Shown one piece after another: positions 60,640 to 64,000 of a stretch of 64,000 nucleotides of DNA. Both the position numbers and the translations under genes were made by a program. The notes beneath the pieces are model-generated. The model searched no databases. It was not told where the DNA came from and saw only the letters and a list, made by a program, of their open reading frames with translations. Location: assembly GCA_963693305.1 (NCBI GenBank), contig OY855913.1:8798201-8862200 (forward strand), given 5' to 3'. This stretch comes from Meandrina meandrites. Taxonomy: Eukaryota; Cnidaria; Anthozoa; Scleractinia; Meandrinidae. Numbering within the stretch: the stretch's first letter is position 1; each line of letters begins with the position of its first letter.

Positions 60640-63600
60640 CTATAGAAAAATTCCAAAAAGAACATTAATACCATAGTAATAATATATAGAGACGAATCCT
60701 TGTTGACGGCATTTTACATTTTGCCTCCATAGCATACAATAACTGACTTAAAAAATGGTGCTGAAATGGACGATCATACAAATAAACGATGGAATGGAAA
60801 ATGCTTTGCATGTGTTCACAGGACACCCAAGAGATCACAGGCTCCCCACCAGATAAATAACTGTTCTCCGATGTCGAATAGCTAAGGACTGGTGCCTTAC
60901 TACAAAATATATGTAAGATGGTAAATTTTTGGCTCGCTAAATAAATGATAAAGATGAAATGTTCATTTGCCAAACGAAGTAAAGCAATCAAAAAACAGGT
61001 TGTGAGATCTAATCATCCGAGGATTATGAATTTTTAATGAGCTTATTTCTTACTTTATTTTTTGGCTGCAGGCAAGTGGGAAATCGACTCGGGCAAGCAA
61101 GTTTTGAGACTTGCTTGCCTGAAGGGCAAGTTGGAATTCAAGTTTTTGTTGAGCCCTGCAAAGGATGGGCTATTTGACGTCACAAAAAAGAACAAAATGG
61201 AAAGGAGCCAGATGACATTTCGAGGAACTATAAGATTGTAAAAAAGTTCCAAAACAAACTAGACTGTCTTAATTTTTGAGATGCTTTATATTACAATCTT
61301 GAAGCTGAAACTCAGCAAATGGTGTGACTCCATCCACTCAAAATTATTTGTGTAGATATTCTATATCTTTAGTTTTCTCGCCTACAATTAGCTAGTTCTC
61401 TTAAGTTTATAATTTTAATTAATATATCTTTTACAACTACGCATGCCATTCGCACAGTTATTTTACTTCGCATTTTAATCCTTATTGCCTATTGTTTCCA
61501 TGTACATATTTTAGTGCTTTTATTATATATTTATGCATATAATTTTTTTTATTCTTGTACTGAACTTGAAAATTATTAAAATAGTTGAAATAGGTAAGTT
61601 TTATGCAGGCATGTGATGACAAGTGAATGGTCACATTTTGTTGTCATGCTATCAAAGAATTCTCATGTCACTCCCTCATCAAAATAATCCTCAAAGAAAG
61701 TGTGCAGTTTTTGCAAGTTCTTTCACAAACATCTTGATATTCAATTGTCAACATTTCTTCTATTCAAGCTTTTCAATTTTGGGCAGTAATCAGTCCAGCA
61801 AAGCAAGTTTCAATTCAAAAGAGTAATTTAATGAAAGTTCAGACATGCACATGACATGCAGATTCAATGCCCAGTCAGATGAACTAAGAATTATCAGCAA
61901 GAAAGTGTGTGATTGCAAACTCGAAAAGTCTACAATATTAGTGTTTTCAAGGAAAACACTCTGGAAATCCCAGAAATCCCAGATCTGACATCCCCCCCCC
62001 CCCCCACAAAAAAAAAAGTTGCAAATTCCCACCATGTCTTCAGATTTCTAGTTCAAAGAACACCCCACACACTAGCCTAACCCCAGAATTCCAAAATGTC
62101 ATTGGTGGATAGATATGGATATTTTCTGAAATCGCCTATTAATTATTCCTCTACTAGTTGTACCTATCGGCAAGTGCCAACGAGTGAAATATTCATGTTT
62201 GTTCGTAAGAACGGATACCGAATGGTTTTCGATGGAACTTTATAATTTGAAATGACCAAAATATGGTAAATCGAAGTTTGGGCAATACGAGAAGAAAGTG
62301 CTCTTTCTCTGGTGTTCATATTAAATGACACGGGTTTGACAGATAGATAACTCTTGACAAATCGTTTAATTTTTGCAACGTCAAAAATGTCCCAAAATGT
62401 GGGCAATAACTGAGGTTTGGATCGCTGCTTTTTATTGCAACACGCGATGGTTAAAATGTTTCCAAACACAAAAGGGATAGTTGCATTTCAAGAACTTCTC
62501 ATAAATAAAATCCCAAAATCAAAACTGCTAAGATTCTGTAGACGCTTTTCAGTAATCAAGCAATGACGGCTCAGATTTCAGTCTTGCATGCAAATTGTCA
62601 TTCGATGTCAGTCATGTTTACGCAAAACTCAATTCCCAAGCAGAAAAATGAATAGAAAACAAAACCAAAACAGACACTGAAGGAATATGTGGAGACAGAA
62701 TTTTAATATATTCAAGTAAACATTACATTTGCCGTTAGCAGCAAAAAACTGTCAATTTTCTTGCATGTATGACATGCAGTAATTTTACTGAGTATCGCTT
62801 GGTATTGATTTTATTCCTTTGAGCGAAAATATAACCTTACTTGATTTGGGATGAAATCATCGGTTAAACAATTGCTATAAACAAAAGCAACACTTAAAGG
62901 TAGCGTTTACTCGACCGTGGCATTCTCGTAAGTCAAGAAAAGACCATTTGAAGTCAGTAGTCCGCTTTTGATTTTCGTGTCTCTCTTCAGAAATCAAAGG
63001 ACTCCAAAGTCGAAAGATTATTTCATCACTTTGAAGACCTTGATGTTCATTTTTTCGGCAGTCGAGTAACCTGTAGGGTATTCTCTTTCCATTTAGAGCT
63101 CCATAAAGGTGTATTTATCGTAAAAGGAGTGAATGAGCACATTGAAAATTATAACAGCGAGCCGTGTGGACGCCATTTTGGTCATTTGCTCTTTAGCAAG
63201 GAGAGAGAGACTGGGAACCAGTTTGGAAGAACAATACAACCCAAATATGGAGTGTTTACTTACACCCAAATATGGTTAAAAGAAGTCCCTTACGCAGAAG
63301 ATGAGATTTTTTCTGGTATACACACTGTATACACGCGGCTCTATGATTCTGCCGCCTCGTCAGCCTCGCCTCTTGGCTCGGCTGCCTCGTTGGCAATAAT
63401 TCAGGGTATAAATACCACACACCCAATTTATCCAGAAGCCATGCATGTCAGGCAAATTTGTTTACAATAGTCTAGTTGTTTATCCATTTTGTTTAGTTTT
63501 GGATGTTTACACTGTTAGGATCACTCTGCTGTCTATATTTTGTCTGTATATCACCCACATCCATTAACAGAGATGCCAACATAAAAGAATTGAAACTGCG

Positions 63601-64000
63601 AGACCGCCAATTTTGCGTCAAGATCATCAAAATGGAGTTAAAAAGAGAGCTCTGCTGATTCACCCCCAAAAATGTGTCAATTATTTCCTTCCAAAATCGG
63701 CCAAAATAAGAGTGAAAACTCGTATTTTAAGCATATTCATTTGTATTCAAGAGGTTTGCTGACCCATGCAGGAGACAGGGAGACTAGTTCTGTATCCAGG
63801 AGACTCGCGGATAATCTGGGAGAGTTGGCATAATTATATGCATTTAACCTAATACACCCCGAAACCCTGGCAGACCCTCAAATTTTGGGACTGCTTTTCG
63901 ATTAAAATTGAGCAAAACTGAGTTTAACTCGTAGTCAGAGGAATTCTTTAGTCAAATATTACTTCTCATATTTGAACATTCATATCACATGCTTATTATA
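60640..64000. other. Region upstream of the CHEK2 FHA exon, unassigned
   Basis: The missing 5' exon(s) of CHEK2 would be expected here or beyond the edge. I searched the minus strand for the Trp-Gly-Arg-Leu block that precedes the FHA domain in other CHEK2 proteins and for clustered SQ/TQ codons, and found neither. A C run lies at about 61990-62005. CAAAATGGCG-type sequence at 63168-63179 (minus strand) resembles promoter-proximal motifs but opens only a 27-codon ORF. No gene can be supported. Confidence 0.35.

Noticed and set aside
63129..63470. 113-codon plus-strand ORF near the right edge.
   Set aside because: No recognisable domain, an Ala/Ser low-complexity stretch, and no splice or codon evidence.

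Overview
The window looks like a gene-sparse piece of an invertebrate animal genome, most likely an anthozoan cnidarian such as a stony coral. That assignment is inferred: the genes are split into many short exons with GT-AG introns, the DNA is AT-rich, and non-coding space is filled with small inverted-repeat transposons, tRNA-derived SINEs and Penelope-like retroelement debris. No prokaryotic operon features, rRNA genes or CRISPR arrays were seen. The exon models come from reading splice sites, phase and family similarity by eye; there is no transcript evidence.

Three multi-exon genes are supported. (1) 734-22091, plus strand: a 16-exon, 534-residue major facilitator transporter of the ZIF/ZIFL type with an unusual cysteine-rich central loop. 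(2) 34017-41018, minus strand: an 8-exon, 198-residue RAB24-like small GTPase with a non-standard switch II and a -CC prenylation end. (3) 45595-60639, minus strand: 17 coding exons of the checkpoint kinase CHEK2 (FHA domain, kinase domain, basic C-terminus; 440 residues). The CHEK2 N-terminal SQ/TQ region was not found and may lie beyond the right edge. A very short spliced ORF near 25.8-26.8 kb is only a weak candidate.

Layout: 1-22 kb is the transporter, whose introns hold most of the mobile elements, including a 5'-truncated Penelope-like element (RT plus GIY-YIG endonuclease) with a hammerhead ribozyme, an inverted terminal tail and a 12-bp target duplication. 22-34 kb is mostly intergenic, with SINEs, foldback elements and a second hammerhead-like relic. 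34-41 kb is RAB24; 41-45.6 kb is intergenic, with nested inverted-repeat elements and a third hammerhead-like relic; 45.6-60.6 kb is CHEK2; 60.6-64 kb is unassigned.

The three genes do not form an obvious pathway. The most distinctive content is the mobile DNA: TTAA-flanked elements (two very close to 5' splice sites of CHEK2 and RAB24), foldback elements with 9-bp target duplications, hAT-, Harbinger- and Tc1/pogo-type miniature elements, and three motifs sharing one minimal hammerhead architecture.
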